Shown here: piece by piece, positions 18,028 to 26,530 of the stretch | How positions within the stretch are numbered: position 1 is the stretch's first letter | Layout of the letters: each line of letters begins with the position of its first letter | Source of the DNA: Gammaproteobacteria bacterium | GTDB taxonomy: Bacteria > Pseudomonadota > Gammaproteobacteria > SZUA-229 | Assembly (NCBI GenBank): GCA_013041745.1 | Contig: JABDRN010000031.1 | Coordinates: forward strand, 1-64,000 | Reading direction: 5' to 3' | DNA length: 64,000 nucleotides | Notes under the pieces: generated by a model | The model's database searches: none | What the model was told of the DNA's origin: nothing | What the model saw: the letters and a program-made list of their open reading frames with translations, nothing else | Program-made: the position numbers and the translations under genes

Positions 18028-18789
18028 ATGTCTCCACCGATCAGCATCCATTTTCACGGCCAACTTAATGATTTTCTGCCGCTGCAGTTACATGATGAAA
18101 CATTTGATATAGAGCACAAAAAAAACCGCTCAGTAAAAGATCTTATCGAATCGACAGGAATACCTCATACAGAGGTCGATGTGATCATAAGCAACGGCAA
18201 CGCGGTAGATCTGAACTACCTGGTTAAAGCAGGAGAGCGAATAGAGGTTTACCCGGTTTCTGTATCTTTAGATTTAATAAGATCTGATAATGCATTGCTA
18301 CACTGTCAACCCGAACCACCTTCTGATTATCGTTTCGTGCTGGACGTACATCTTGGCAAACTGGCTACATACCTGCGTATGCTTGGATTTGATACTCTCT
18401 ATCGTAATGACTACGATGACCCTGCACTGGCAAATATATCTGCTGCTGAACGACGTATTCTATTAACCTGTGACAGGAGGTTACTCATGCGTAAACAGGT
18501 CAGCTATGGTTATTTTGTACGCAACAGAATGCCTCGACAGCAGATCATCGAGATATTGAGACGTTATCAGTTATACCATGAGATAAAACCATTCAGTCGA
18601 TGCATTAACTGTAATGGCGCCACACGCTCTGTCAGTAAACAGTCTATCGAATCAGAGTTACTCACTAAGACAAAAAAGTACTACACAGATTTTTACCAGT
18701 GTGATTCCTGTAAAAAAATTTACTGGAAAGGAAGTCATTATCAGCAGATGATGAAATTAATCGATCAGCTTAAATCGGCTGATATATAA
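18028..18789 (+). CDS. Mut7-C RNase domain protein with N-terminal ubiquitin/MoaD-like domain
   Basis: The start at 18028 (MSPPISIHFHGQLNDFLP) is preferred to an in-frame upstream codon that lies in the terminator. 253 residues. Residues 1-85 form a ThiS/MoaD-like beta-grasp domain (VKDLIESTGIPHTEVDVII, VKAGERIEVYPV). Residues 100-180 are a PIN-like Mut7-C nuclease fold (FVLDVHLGKLATYLRMLGFDTLYRND, RILLTCDRRLL). The C-terminus is a zinc ribbon with CINC and CDSC pairs and YWKGSHY. Widespread bacterial family, predicted RNase, cellular role not established. It is flanked by the two microprotein genes. Confidence 0.9.
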   Translation: MSPPISIHFHGQLNDFLPLQLHDETFDIEHKKNRSVKDLIESTGIPHTEVDVIISNGNAVDLNYLVKAGERIEVYPVSVSLDLIRSDNALLHCQPEPPSDYRFVLDVHLGKLATYLRMLGFDTLYRNDYDDPALANISAAERRILLTCDRRLLMRKQVSYGYFVRNRMPRQQIIEILRRYQLYHEIKPFSRCINCNGATRSVSKQSIESELLTKTKKYYTDFYQCDSCKKIYWKGSHYQQMMKLIDQLKSADI

Positions 18790-18826
18790 GCAAACTCTTA
18801 ATAATTAAAATTTATTCACTTACAAC

Positions 18827-18884
18827 TTGTATATTACTGAAGATCGGACGTATAATGATTTTTGCTGCGCTGAAAAGCTGGCAA
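18827..18884 (+). promoter_or_regulatory. Promoter and 5' hairpin of microprotein gene 2
   Basis: A perfect -10 TATAAT (18851-18856) with -35 TTGTAT (18827-18832) at 18-bp spacing. Five bases after the -10, TTGC (18862-18865) pairs with GCAA (18881-18884), extended by wobble pairs. This is the same position as the hairpin of copy 1, with changed bases but retained pairing. The AATAAATGTG motif and A-rich tract before the GGAGG site follow. Confidence 0.6.
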
Positions 18885-18910
18885 TAAATGTGCGAAAAAA
18901 GGAGGATGGA

Positions 18911-19018
18911 ATGGATAATAAGAAGGCAATAGAAGATGAGACTAAAAAACTTAAATTCGCTGTTATTTATATGTCTATGTTCGTACTTGTATTATTCGGC
19001 CTGGGGCCGATGATATGA
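18911..19018 (+). CDS. 35-residue single-pass membrane microprotein, copy 2
   Basis: ATG at 18911 with an AAAAAAGGAGG ribosome site. The charged head MDNKKAIEDETKKLK is followed by one helix (FAVIYMSMFVLVLFGL) and GPMI. Differences from copy 1 are mostly conservative (Ile/Val/Leu/Met, Lys/Arg, Phe/Tyr), which indicates selection on a protein and not a random frame. A longer in-frame reading from 18827 includes the promoter and is rejected. Two stem-loops with T-runs follow. Function unknown. Confidence 0.82.
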   Translation: MDNKKAIEDETKKLKFAVIYMSMFVLVLFGLGPMI

Positions 19019-19031
19019 ATGATCGGAGATG

Positions 19032-19108
19032 AAAGACGACCGTCTTTTTCAATAGTCTCCATCAAAATGGATATCATATTTCGACGACTTTAAGGTCGTC
19101 GTTTTTTT
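19032..19108 (+). terminator. Tandem terminators after microprotein gene 2
   Basis: First stem AAAGAC/GTCTTT (19032-19037, 19042-19047), followed by a few T. Second stem CGACGAC (19082-19088) with GTCGTCG (19095-19101), 7 perfect pairs, 6-nt loop, then seven T. The second is a textbook intrinsic terminator. Confidence 0.8.
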
Positions 19109-19145
19109 GTCTACTACAAGATTAAAGCTACATTTCATGTAACCA

Positions 19146-19177
19146 AAAACGGCAGCCACTATGGTTGCCGTTTTTTT
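19146..19177. terminator. Bidirectional terminator between convergent genes
   Basis: AACGGCAGCC pairs with GGTTGCCGTT (one G-T pair) around a 6-nt loop, with an A-run on the left and seven T on the right, so it can work on both strands. It separates microprotein gene 2 from the leftward Gly/Gln-rich gene. Confidence 0.8.
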
Positions 19178-19210
19178 GTAGCCACATCATGTGAAGACTA
19201 ACTTCAGTTT

Positions 19211-19525
19211 TTACTCGGCAGGGCCAGGTGCAGGTGCCTGTTGCGGTGTTTCCTGCTGTACAGCCTGTCCGCTGCCTTTCTGATTTCTATACTGGTTCTG
19301 CTTCTGATTTTGATGCTGGTACTGCCTGGACTCAGCATCACCCTTACCGCTTTGCTCGGATTTACTCTGGCTGCGGCTATAGCTTTGACTGGTTTGCCCG
19401 CCCTTGTCGGCCTGGCCACCACCCTGTCCGCCGCCTCCGCCACCTTTAGCGAATGCACTATATGAAGTCGCTACAGCAAGAGCAACGATTAAACTGCCGA
19501 TGATATCTTTTGTTGTTGAATTCAT
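19211..19525 (-). CDS. Gly/Gln-rich secreted protein, paralog of the protein at 1-306
   Basis: The ATG at 19525 has an AAAGGAG ribosome site; a longer reading to 19669 crosses a Fur-like site and has no signal peptide at its own start. 104 residues: signal peptide MNSTTKDIIGSLIVALAVAT..SAFA, a KGGGGGGQGGG junction, then a Gln/Ser/Asn-rich hydrophilic tail (KQNQYRNQKGSGQ) ending in Pro/Ala (QAPAPGPAE). The start and glycine junction match the gene at 1-306, but the tails differ completely. Probably periplasmic or surface low-complexity protein; function unknown. Confidence 0.75.
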   Translation of the reverse strand: MNSTTKDIIGSLIVALAVATSYSAFAKGGGGGGQGGGQADKGGQTSQSYSRSQSKSEQSGKGDAESRQYQHQNQKQNQYRNQKGSGQAVQQETPQQAPAPGPAE

Positions 19526-19648
19526 GACTGATAACTCCTTTCTGAATTTGCTGCAATGCATTAGAAGATGAAGTATTCGAAATATAAATCTAATAACTCC
19601 ATATCCCACCGAGTAAAATCTTAACAATAAATCATACATAAAGAATTG

Positions 19649-19669
19649 ATGATTATCATTCCAGGTCAA
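19649..19669 (-). promoter_or_regulatory. Candidate Fur box and -35 for the Gly/Gln-rich gene
   Basis: On the minus strand AATGATAATCAT (19649-19660) matches 12 contiguous bases in the centre of the Fur consensus GATAATGATAATCATTATC. TTGACC (19664-19669) lies just upstream and could be the -35, so the box would fall in the spacer. The flanks match poorly and no clear -10 was found. Confidence 0.4.
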
Positions 19670-19675
19670 TAAAAT

Positions 19676-20527
19676 TTACTCGCCTTCCCAGCCATTCTCT
19701 ACGGTAAAACCTGCCGCGTTTTTGTGTCCGCCGCCGCCATATAGCTTCGCTACTTCGGCGACATTGATACTGCTGTTGTCTAGACCGTTTGAACGCAAGC
19801 TAAACGAGCGGCCATCGCTATGATCCCAGTAGCATGCTGCGAAAGGTTCACCGACAGACATCAGGTGTCCGGCATCAGAAACATAGGCTGAAGAGACATT
19901 CAATACCGGCACATCATATCCTGCTATTGTCATGCGTCTGACACCGGATGCGATGAGCTGTTTGATATCTTTTTGCAGTTTCCGTTCTATCGCTTCACCC
20001 TCGATCTTTAGCTTTGCTAGTTCCTCAGAAGAAGCCGTCATCAGTTTATCCCACACCTCGAAATCCAATGCATAAGATGATATCGCCGAGGTTATCTCCC
20101 TGGAGCCGTCGAGCTTGAATGTCCACAAGTCCCGGTCCTGGATATGTTCGATCAATCCAGGTGCAGGCTGTCCCGGATTAAACCATTGCCAGGTTATCAT
20201 GGCACCTGAGCGATACATATCGAAGACACCATCGATAGCTCCTTGAGCCATGAGTTCTGCAAGATCTTCTGCCGCCGATATATGATGGTCGAGAATGGTG
20301 ATACTTGATGCTGCCCGTGCCATCTTTTCTAATACAGTTCTCTTATACGAAAAATCTACCAGGATGACATCCCTGTTATCGACATCAGGTGGTGGATTTT
20401 GATGGATGCCTTCATAGAACTCGACCTCCTCTCCCAGGGAATGGCGCACTACCCAGGCAGCAGCAAAACCATCAATACAGTTACCATGGTAGATGCATAG
20501 TTTTTTCAAGCTTGTATCAGCTTGCAA
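19676..20527 (-). CDS. DHH/DHHA1 phosphoesterase (NrnB-like)
   Basis: 283 residues. The DHH domain has YHGNCIDGFAAAWVV (metal Asp), ILVDFSYKR and ITILDHHISA (the DHH motif). The C-terminal DHHA1 domain ends AKLYGGGGHKNAAGFTVENG (GGGH substrate loop). All metal ligands are present, so it should be active, most likely on short oligonucleotides or cyclic-nucleotide-derived pApA/pGpG-type products by analogy with NrnA/NrnB. Its first 11 bp overlap the end of the upstream membrane-protein gene, indicating one operon. Confidence 0.88.
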   Translation of the reverse strand: MQADTSLKKLCIYHGNCIDGFAAAWVVRHSLGEEVEFYEGIHQNPPPDVDNRDVILVDFSYKRTVLEKMARAASSITILDHHISAAEDLAELMAQGAIDGVFDMYRSGAMITWQWFNPGQPAPGLIEHIQDRDLWTFKLDGSREITSAISSYALDFEVWDKLMTASSEELAKLKIEGEAIERKLQKDIKQLIASGVRRMTIAGYDVPVLNVSSAYVSDAGHLMSVGEPFAACYWDHSDGRSFSLRSNGLDNSSINVAEVAKLYGGGGHKNAAGFTVENGWEGE

Positions 20528-21386
20528 AACGAAACGAGAAATTGGCCTTGATCAACTTCATCGATAGCCAGATAAAGATTAAGGGAAAAAGGATCGTCTG
20601 CATGGTGAAGACAACGATGAGATCGATGATATGATTTGTCAGGTTATCTGCTTCGACCTTTAGCTGCTCATAATATCGATCGACATCTAGAGATTCCATG
20701 GCAGAATCTATGCTGCTGCTTAAAACCTCATACCAAGACATATCGGCAGCTTCCTTGTTTATCTTCTGGTTATCACTGAGATTAGCAATGGCGGTGTTGG
20801 ACTGTTCCAGCTGCTGTTTTGATTCGATGTAGGTCGGCTCAAGAAAGGCTTTGTATAAGGCCTCACTGGAAATAGCCATCAAAGGGATAAAGAAGCGGAG
20901 AATGATGAGAAAGATCGCCAGTCTATAGAATATATTTTTAAGTTCAGCAGAAGTCTGTGGCCGTCCCCAGATAAACAGCACTAGCAGGAATAGTGTCGAT
21001 GCAACGATTATCGAAAAATAATAGGAAGAAAAGATGCTCAGCAGGATAGACTGGATGCCGAGAGATGTCGTGCATATGAGCATCACCCATGAAAACCGTT
21101 CGATCAGGTCATTCACCGGGTCAAGTATCTGGCCTGGCGTGAGGATGACTCCGACACCGACAGGTTCCACTGCAACCTCTGTGCCCTGTACCACAGAAAT
21201 CAAACCATTGAGGCCTTTCGCGATACCGAAGGCTGCCAGTGAACGAGTGAGCCCTTGTTCCGTATATTTTTCTCCAAAGGTATCGAATGAAAATGTATCG
21301 AAGAGTTTTGATACGGAAAAGAAGGCTAGTAACAGTAACAATACTGTTATGATTATTTTCTGATATTTACCTTTTAATAAATTCAT
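20517..21386 (-). CDS. Polytopic membrane protein, unknown function
   Basis: 289 residues with an N-terminal hydrophobic helix (about 10-30), helices around 100-155 (SWVMLICTTSLGIQSILLS, SIIVASTLFLLVLFIW), around 172-190, and a final pair near 255-278. Between lies a charged extramembrane helix region (about 190-250). A conserved-looking stretch, VEPVGVGVILTPGQILDPVN, precedes the second helix. No recognised family. It overlaps the DHH phosphoesterase by 11 bp, so a functional link is plausible but unproven. Confidence 0.75.
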   Translation of the reverse strand: MNLLKGKYQKIIITVLLLLLAFFSVSKLFDTFSFDTFGEKYTEQGLTRSLAAFGIAKGLNGLISVVQGTEVAVEPVGVGVILTPGQILDPVNDLIERFSWVMLICTTSLGIQSILLSIFSSYYFSIIVASTLFLLVLFIWGRPQTSAELKNIFYRLAIFLIILRFFIPLMAISSEALYKAFLEPTYIESKQQLEQSNTAIANLSDNQKINKEAADMSWYEVLSSSIDSAMESLDVDRYYEQLKVEADNLTNHIIDLIVVFTMQTILFPLIFIWLSMKLIKANFSFRFAS

Positions 21387-21449
21387 CTGCCTACCTGGTC
21401 AATATCTTCAGAAACATTTAACCATTGTGAATATCCACGACTACCGGTC

Positions 21450-24317
21450 TCAATGCAAACCGGCCCTGGCAGCATCGAACACATCACTCAGTGGCCTGGG
21501 TTCATTGATATGGTATCCCTGGGCGTAGTTTACTCCCAGCTTTCGTAGTTCCTGCAAGATTTCTTCACTCTCGACAAATTCGGCAATGGTCTTGATCCCC
21601 ATCTTGTGTCCTATCTCATTGATCGCTGAAACCATGGCTGCATCGATAGGATCACTGACCATATCTTTGACAAAGAAGCCATCGATCTTGAGATAATCGA
21701 TCGGCAACTGTTTCAGGTAGCCAAAAGAGGAAACACCGCTGCCAAAATCATCCAGTGAGAACTGGAAACCCACTTTATGCAGTTTCTCTATAAATTTCAG
21801 TGCTTCGGTAAAGTTTGCTATCGCAGCTGTCTCTGTTATCTCGAAACAAAAATTTGAAGTATCCAGTTTCAAGTCTGCGGCCTGTTCGAGGATAAATCTC
21901 ATGAAGCTCTTGTCACATATAGAGTTGCCCGAGATATTTATCGATAACATCGTACCATCAGGTATCTTTTTCTCATAAACCTGTGTGAATACATTTTCCA
22001 CGACATACTTATCGATATCAACGATGACATCATATCGTTCCGCGGCAGGTATGAAACTGCCGGGCAGGATAAAGCTGCCGTCTTCCTGCCGCATTCGCGA
22101 TAAGATCTCAAAGTGGCTGTTTGATCCATTATGCAATGAGACGATCTCTTGAGCGAAAAGGATGATCTCTTTCTTTTCTATGGCATGTTTGACACGCGTC
22201 GCCCAATGCATTTCGACCTGACGTTGTTCCAGGAAGATATCATCCTTGGTATAGACATGGATACGATTTCGACCCTGATCCTTGGCCGCATAGCAGGCGA
22301 TGTCTGCCTCTTTCATCACTGTGTTGATATTTTCTGTTTCTGGAGTTATCTCGACGACCCCGACGCTGGCACCGACATGGAAGAACTTGCCTTCCCATGC
22401 AAATCGAAAGTCCTGTACAGCCTGGATTATCTTCTTTGCCGTCGTCTGAGCGACGCTCGCATCACAACCGCGCAATAGAACGCCAAACTCATCACCACCT
22501 AGACGTGCAAGGGTATCTGCCTGCCGCGTGGTATCACTGATTATGAGTGTAACCTGACGTAGCAATTCATCACCAGCGGTATGACCACAGGTATCATTGA
22601 CCACCTTAAACTGATCAAGATCGATGTATAACAATGCGTTATTCTTATTTTCCTGCTTGGCTATCTTGATGAGCTGTTGCAGCTGAAGCTCGAACTCTCT
22701 GCGGTTGACAAGCCCGGTCAGTGAATCATGGGTTGCCTGCCAGGACATCTGCCTGGCCATCTCGCGCGTATCACTGACATCACGGAATACAACGACCACA
22801 CCGAGCAGCTGGTTTTTACTATTTTTTATCGGGGAGATCGACGATTCGATATCTGAAACTTTTCCCTGTAGATCGGTAATACTTATATTTCCAGTACCGA
22901 GCACGCTGTGACCGCTGCTCAAACATTTTTCAACGGCCTCCTGCAACGACCCGTTCTCATTACTGTCATTCTCCTTACATACCTCGTTGAGATGTTTGCC
23001 GATCGATTGAGACATCGACCAGCCTGTGAGCTTTTCTGCGACCGGGTTCATATAGTTGATATACCCGTTTGAATCTGTAGTAATCACTGCATCAGCTATC
23101 GAGTGAAGTGTTACCTGCGCCCTTTCCTTCTCATTGATCAGTTGATCATGGATACTCTGGCGTTCTAATTCGGCACTGGCACGTGCCGCAAATACCGGCA
23201 GGATGGCACGTGCAAGAGCTGTTTTCCATGCGGGGGCTTTATGAGAATCAACCAGGACCAGGACGCCGATAACTTCACCTCCATGATCTTTCATGGCAAC
23301 GCCCATGTAGCTCTCAGCATCCAGCCTCTTCAACATCTCATCCTGTGGAAACAAGCTCCGTAGGTCAGATTTGATATAATGTTCGCCCTCACTGACGGTT
23401 AGCTCGCAAGGCGTACCGGAAACACTGCAATTACCACATTTTTCATTGAATTGACTGTCCCAGGCAGCGAGCGGTTTGAGCAGATCACGATTAGACTCAT
23501 CCAGCTTTGCCAGCAGCACAAAGCGGGTCCTTAGAACATCTGAAAGGGTATGAGCGAGGCGTTTGAAGAAGTCCACGCCGATACTATCTGAAGTTCCAGC
23601 AAGTAAAGATTGAAGTGCGCTCTCGATGCGTTTACGATCACTGATGTCCGTCATCGTGCCAACAGCACGTATCGGAGCCCCAGAATCATCAAATTCAACG
23701 ACCTGTCCTCGTCCCTGTACCCATATCCAGTCGCCTGCTGCATTGCGCAGACGAAATTCATCAAAGAACCTTGGTGACTGACCAAACAGATGCAGTTCGA
23801 GAACATCTAAAACCCGTTTTGCATCATCGGGATGAAGGGAGCTCCTCCAGCTATCAAGGTTCCGCGCGACAGAATGTTCTTCATAACCAAGAATCTGCTC
23901 CCAGCGTGGGCTGTAATAAACCTTATCTGTCTTAATATTCCAGTCCCAGAGACCGTCCTGGGAAGCATTGATGGCATAAGAAAGGCGTTGCTCCTTTCTT
24001 TCATGCTTTTTGCGCTGCCTGATCTCGTTGAGCAGTCGTGCTTCTTTATCAACTAATTCGAGATATTGCTTTTTTTGCTCATCCTGCATGAGGCGAATGG
24101 TTGTGTAAAAAAAGCCAATTCCTGCACCGACCAGCATCGGGATAAAAAAGATGTGTAGCTTCAATTGTTGTAACGGGATAGCCAGTACCCAGAGATGTTG
24201 CCCCAGAGCCATGATCAGAACAACGGTGACCGACAATACTATACGCCAGAGGTAACCTTTCCAATGCCTTTTGATAAGTGCCAGAATTCCAGATTTTCTT
24301 GCAGGGCTGTTTGTCAT
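21450..24317 (-). CDS. PAS-GAF-PAS-GGDEF-EAL c-di-GMP signalling protein
   Basis: 955 residues, inner-membrane anchored. Order: two transmembrane helices (about 20-75), short coil, PAS/PAC (about 105-230, WDWNIKTDKVYYSPRWEQILGYEE), GAF (about 240-390), PAS (about 395-510), GGDEF (about 515-680) and EAL (about 690-945). The cyclase motif RLGGDEFGVLL is intact, preceded by the RxxD inhibitory site (RQAD). The phosphodiesterase domain has EILSR (ExLxR), SLDDFGSG, YLKIDGFFVKDM, and AEFVES, so both activities look possible. It senses an unknown signal and sets c-di-GMP levels. Monocistronic. Confidence 0.95.
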   Translation of the reverse strand: MTNSPARKSGILALIKRHWKGYLWRIVLSVTVVLIMALGQHLWVLAIPLQQLKLHIFFIPMLVGAGIGFFYTTIRLMQDEQKKQYLELVDKEARLLNEIRQRKKHERKEQRLSYAINASQDGLWDWNIKTDKVYYSPRWEQILGYEEHSVARNLDSWRSSLHPDDAKRVLDVLELHLFGQSPRFFDEFRLRNAAGDWIWVQGRGQVVEFDDSGAPIRAVGTMTDISDRKRIESALQSLLAGTSDSIGVDFFKRLAHTLSDVLRTRFVLLAKLDESNRDLLKPLAAWDSQFNEKCGNCSVSGTPCELTVSEGEHYIKSDLRSLFPQDEMLKRLDAESYMGVAMKDHGGEVIGVLVLVDSHKAPAWKTALARAILPVFAARASAELERQSIHDQLINEKERAQVTLHSIADAVITTDSNGYINYMNPVAEKLTGWSMSQSIGKHLNEVCKENDSNENGSLQEAVEKCLSSGHSVLGTGNISITDLQGKVSDIESSISPIKNSKNQLLGVVVVFRDVSDTREMARQMSWQATHDSLTGLVNRREFELQLQQLIKIAKQENKNNALLYIDLDQFKVVNDTCGHTAGDELLRQVTLIISDTTRQADTLARLGGDEFGVLLRGCDASVAQTTAKKIIQAVQDFRFAWEGKFFHVGASVGVVEITPETENINTVMKEADIACYAAKDQGRNRIHVYTKDDIFLEQRQVEMHWATRVKHAIEKKEIILFAQEIVSLHNGSNSHFEILSRMRQEDGSFILPGSFIPAAERYDVIVDIDKYVVENVFTQVYEKKIPDGTMLSINISGNSICDKSFMRFILEQAADLKLDTSNFCFEITETAAIANFTEALKFIEKLHKVGFQFSLDDFGSGVSSFGYLKQLPIDYLKIDGFFVKDMVSDPIDAAMVSAINEIGHKMGIKTIAEFVESEEILQELRKLGVNYAQGYHINEPRPLSDVFDAARAGLH

Positions 24318-24615
24318 TGTCCTTGATACGTCGTTGTATTATGGACAGGATAAATTGTCCTGAAAATGGATAACCGCTTGATCATCATTTTAAAGTTTTG
24401 CTGCATGCGTCAATAACCGATATCAATCAAATTAAGCCCACAGATAAACGCAGATATTTATATTGAGTATGGTTTAGTTTGAACATTTAATCCATTAAGT
24501 TACTGAAATCACGCATAAATTTCCTGACCATATTTCAATAGTTTGAAGAGATAGCTGGCAACCTGCAAAAACATCATGAAACTGGCACTTATTGTTCCTT
24601 ATTAACCGCTTCACT
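24318..24615. other. Intergenic stretch without a gene
   Basis: 298 bp between the GGDEF-EAL gene and the small gene at 24616, both leftward. It is AT-rich with stops in all frames. The only structure noticed is the inverted GGACA...TGTCC at about 24351-24361, which is short. It should contain the promoter of the GGDEF-EAL gene. Confidence 0.5.
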
Positions 24616-24828
24616 TCACTTTAAGTGATTTTTATTTGCTTTTATACAAAACATTATAAAAAAGGCGTTCCAGTTGTCGTAGCCATCGATATCAGAGATA
24701 TCAGATAATGATGACTGGCTCTTCAGATATGTGAGTGACTCTTCGATCTGCCTGTCTTCAATACCATTCAACCTGATCAGGTCGAGCGCAGATTCCGATG
24801 GCGACCATTCACTTATCAGAGTACACAT
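24616..24828 (-). CDS. Small protein resembling a lone DnaT-like ssDNA-binding domain
   Basis: 70 residues. The pattern EWSPSESALDLIRLNGIEDRQIEESL then a hydrophobic/charged stretch and NWNAFFIMF follows the DnaT DNA-binding domain (WxPS...L..L...GI....I...L......W...WN..F). The usual domain sits at the end of larger primosomal proteins; here it is alone, with an acidic insert (SDISDIDGYD) replacing the YW...G turn. It starts 7 bp after the AsmA-like gene stop, whose AACAGG doubles as a ribosome site, so it is translationally coupled. Family assignment is moderate; DNA binding is inference. Confidence 0.55.
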   Translation of the reverse strand: MCTLISEWSPSESALDLIRLNGIEDRQIEESLTYLKSQSSLSDISDIDGYDNWNAFFIMFCIKANKNHLK

Positions 24829-24835
24829 GCTTGAA

Positions 24836-25651
24836 TTACCTGTTAAACATATCTTTTAATTTATCTTCAGCTTTTTTCTTCTCTTCTTCTTTTCTTGCAT
24901 CTAGCTGAGCTTCAAGCTTCGCCTTTTCTTCATCGACTTTTGCCCGCGCCTTATCCTTGAGTTTGTTCAGTTCGGCGTCGATGATATCTTTTTGTACGAC
25001 CTCAGTGGCACGGTCGGTTAAACGCTTCAGGATCTCATTGGCCAGTTCCGACCCGGTCGCCCCATTGCTGCCACCAAGATCCTTCATATCCAGACCAGGC
25101 AGCTTGAGCTGATACTCCTTATTCTGCAGAGCAGCTACCCTTGCCTGTATGGTGCCATCTGCAAATGTTACTCTTCGGATGATCAGACGCGGCTCTTTCG
25201 CATTATCGCCAGCAGGTGCCTTTTCTTTGTTATCTTTTGTCGTGCTGCTAGAACCGGATACGAGGTTTTTCTTTATTTCATTCAGGTTTGTCTTATTTCC
25301 CTCATTGATCTCAACGAATACCTGAGGCGCAAGGATGGTGACCTCATCGATGATATAGGGCTCTTCTTTTAACGATTGCAGATCGATTCCGGTACGTACT
25401 TCAGCAAGTGAAAAAGCATAAGGCAGAGCAAAGCCAGACGGGTTAGCGATAGTCAAACCACTGATACCGCCGGCACCATTACTGAGATCGATCTTTACAC
25501 TATCGACACGTACGGCTGTCTGCGTCGCCTCGCTGCCATGTTTTTCGATAGCCGCTTCGACCAGTGCATCGAGATTAGTCAGAACATAATAAACAGCTCC
25601 GATGATTGCGATGACGATGACCAGTAGCAGACCAAAAATAACTTTTTTCAT
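24836..25651 (-). CDS. AsmA-like membrane-anchored protein with C-terminal coiled coil
   Basis: 271 residues. One N-terminal transmembrane helix (about 3-26, VIFGLLLVIVIAIIGAVYYV) anchors a periplasmic part. Residues 27-125 resemble the start of AsmA/DUF748 proteins (VRVDSVKIDLSNGAGGISGLTIANPSGF, EVTILAPQVFVEI). A low-complexity Ser/Lys linker follows (about 130-155), then a beta segment (LIIRRVTFADGTIQARV). Residues 200-271 are a Lys/Glu/Ala coiled coil. Likely part of envelope lipid homeostasis, by family only. First gene of a two-gene operon. Confidence 0.75.
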   Translation of the reverse strand: MKKVIFGLLLVIVIAIIGAVYYVLTNLDALVEAAIEKHGSEATQTAVRVDSVKIDLSNGAGGISGLTIANPSGFALPYAFSLAEVRTGIDLQSLKEEPYIIDEVTILAPQVFVEINEGNKTNLNEIKKNLVSGSSSTTKDNKEKAPAGDNAKEPRLIIRRVTFADGTIQARVAALQNKEYQLKLPGLDMKDLGGSNGATGSELANEILKRLTDRATEVVQKDIIDAELNKLKDKARAKVDEEKAKLEAQLDARKEEEKKKAEDKLKDMFNR

Positions 25652-25726
25652 GTTTTAACCTGTGTTTATGTAAATGTGATTTGCAATTAACAGCGAGATT
25701 ATCAGATAGGTGCTCACTGAGTATTT

Positions 25727-26431
25727 TTATTTCTGCAGCAGATCGACACGTATCGGCATCGAAAAATGGGCACCATCATCGCCGACATGCTGATCAAAAC
25801 GTTGTTTCACCAGTGCGTACAACTCATCATCAAGATCATGCTCAGAATGGGTCGCCTTGATGGTGTTGTTTTCAAACGCCTGGAAATCTTCGAACCGCAT
25901 CGGTGAATTAAAAAATGTTTCTTCGACCAGTTCGAAGATGCCATCATCAACTGATTTCTTAACGGTATCAAATGCTGCCTGACGCACTTTCTGCTCGTCG
26001 TGGAAAAGACGCAACACTTCATTGAAATCGCCGGCAAATACAGGTTCCGAGATATAAGCCAGACCGCCCGGTTTCAAAACACGGTGAATCTCATGCATCG
26101 AAGCCTGCATCAACTCTACAGGTACATGATGCAGAGATTTAAACAGCAACACGATATCGACCGACTCATCTTCAAGTGGTATTTCCTGTGCCCCTGCCAG
26201 CGAGAATGTCACGTTAGGCAGATCTGTGATCTGCATGTTTTTATCATGGGCGATCTGGTCGACTTCGAGAGCGGTTACCCTGCGATCTTTGCCGCTTGTA
26301 GCGATATCTCGAGTAATGTCAGCATTACCACAGCCCAACTCCAGGATGTGCTTTCCATCAAACATTAATAAGTTGTTGTATATATCTGATTCTAAACAGT
26401 TTAATTCAATATTATTTTTTGATATTTCCAT
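25727..26431 (-). CDS. Class I SAM-dependent methyltransferase
   Basis: 234 residues with a Methyltransf_11-type fold: ILELGCGNADITRDIA (motif I), VTALEVDQIAH (motif II acidic residue), EDESVDIVLLFKSLHHVP (motif IV), HRVLKPGGLAYISEPVF (motif V/VI). The C-terminal third (about 150-234) is a helical lid with FDQHVGDDGAHFSMPIRVDLLQK. No substrate-specific signature is visible. Monocistronic on the minus strand. Confidence 0.88.
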   Translation of the reverse strand: MEISKNNIELNCLESDIYNNLLMFDGKHILELGCGNADITRDIATSGKDRRVTALEVDQIAHDKNMQITDLPNVTFSLAGAQEIPLEDESVDIVLLFKSLHHVPVELMQASMHEIHRVLKPGGLAYISEPVFAGDFNEVLRLFHDEQKVRQAAFDTVKKSVDDGIFELVEETFFNSPMRFEDFQAFENNTIKATHSEHDLDDELYALVKQRFDQHVGDDGAHFSMPIRVDLLQK

Positions 26432-26530
26432 CCAGGTGCAATCTCTAACAAGTCATAAGGGTTAGTACATATTTCGAATATGTTTAACGTTAGCAGAATT
26501 GCTTACAAGCTGTAAAACCATAAAACCAGG

